Source: a virus
Strand: one strand, 5' to 3'
IMG/VR virus record: IMGVR_UViG_3300020213_000253
Location: 1 to 21,085 of that record
DNA length: 21,085 bases
Position numbers and translations under genes: made by a program. The first letter of the stretch is position 1. Each line of letters begins with the position of its first letter. Below the pieces are notes generated by a model. It made no database searches. It was not told the DNA's origin and was given only the letters and a program-made list of their open reading frames with translations. Shown piece by piece: positions 20,668-21,085 of the stretch.

Positions 20668-21085
20668 TTAGCCACGGCGCACCGCCCGGAACCCGCCGGG
20701 GCCGCCTTCGGGACCGTTGAGGGTCACTTCGTGGGTGGCGTCCAACAGGGCGATCAGGTCAGCCGAGGTGTGCCCTCTGACCGGGTGCCACTCGCCCAGG
20801 AAGATGTCCACGTCCTTGACGGCTGGGGAGTCGAGGAACGCCCACTCCGCGCCTTCGGTGTCGATCTTCAGCAGGGTGATGGGGCCGTGCGCCTTGACCA
20901 GCGAGGCGAGGCTGATGGCCTTGTATGTCGAGGTCTGGTGGTCCTGTGGGGCCGAGTCATAGGCCAGCGTGGAGTTGCCGACGAAGGCGTGATGCTCCAG
21001 CGACTCGGAGCCCGTGTAGCCGTACCACACGTCCACCGTCTCGCCACCCTTGCCCGCTGCGCCGACGACCAGCGTGATGCGGTCG
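20668..21085 (-). CDS. FkbM-family methyltransferase, C-terminal part (cut by window edge)
   Basis: The frame is open from the right edge to TAA at 20668-20670, so the N-terminus lies outside the window. Visible motifs are the FkbM core LLKIDTEGAEWAFLDS (the I-D-x-E-G-x-E motif, ending the first strand-helix of the C-terminal half) and, before it, TLVVGAAGKGG and LASLVKAHGPI, typical of the family, which O-methylates sugars and small metabolites using SAM. The GTG 16 codons into the visible part is unlikely to be the true start, because the family sequence continues upstream of it. Position beside three glycosyltransferase-type genes suggests methylation of a transferred sugar. Confidence 0.8.
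   Translation of the reverse strand, partial: DRITLVVGAAGKGGETVDVWYGYTGSESLEHHAFVGNSTLAYDSAPQDHQTSTYKAISLASLVKAHGPITLLKIDTEGAEWAFLDSPAVKDVDIFLGEWHPVRGHTSADLIALLDATHEVTLNGPEGGPGGFRAVRRG

Noticed and set aside
1-21085. tRNA genes, CRISPR arrays, insertion sequences, integrase or attachment sites
   Set aside because: None could be recognised by reading both strands; a covariance or repeat search was not possible here.

Overview
The window is a continuous piece of a GC-rich tailed-phage genome (Caudoviricetes). It is most likely a siphovirus: a tail tube gene, a frameshifting tail-chaperone pair, a tape measure gene and baseplate/fibre genes lie in the classic order, and there is no sheath gene. 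No host gene, integrase, tRNA, CRISPR array, terminase, portal, capsid or lysis gene is visible; the head genes presumably lie beyond the right edge. The host cannot be named. The GC-rich third codon positions suggest a high-GC bacterium, but this is inference.

All genes but two are on the minus strand, so transcription runs from right to left. From the right edge come: (1) a surface-chemistry block of an FkbM-type methyltransferase (cut by the edge), two glycosyltransferases, a third glycosyltransferase-like protein and a 59-residue zinc-finger-like protein (21085-16735); (2) the neck, with a head-tail connector, an HK97 gp10-like protein and a tail terminator (16591-15025); (3) the tail, with tube protein, chaperones G and G-T joined by a -1 frameshift, a 662-residue tape measure, a baseplate/hub-like protein and a lectin-tipped fibre (14444-7885); (4) a Cys-rich small protein and a strong intrinsic terminator (7885-7638). 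Two free-standing endonuclease genes (HNH at 14471-15028, endonuclease VII-like at 20193-20663) sit on the plus strand, each squeezed between two late genes and each with a promoter-like -10 element of its own.

The left third is a second transcription unit. It starts at a consensus-like promoter (-35 at 7602-7607, -10 at 7579-7584) whose predicted start coincides with the ATG of a Fis-type HTH gene. It runs through 18 genes, almost all overlapping by 1-4 bases, to a large hairpin at 9-49. It carries many tiny zinc-ribbon proteins and a recombination set: a RecB/Cas4-like Fe-S exonuclease, a Rad52-like annealing protein and a small PD-(D/E)XK nuclease. It also has a winged-helix protein and a large fusion of an SNF2-type helicase to a DNA methyltransferase.

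Taken together, the left unit handles DNA recombination, DNA modification and regulation (early/middle functions), and the right unit builds the virion and may decorate it with methylated glycans. The strongest items for a second look are the complete frameshift signal at 12944-12986, the 16-bp palindrome over the start codon of the HNH gene, the glycosyltransferase/methyltransferase block inside the structural genes, and the helicase-methyltransferase fusion.
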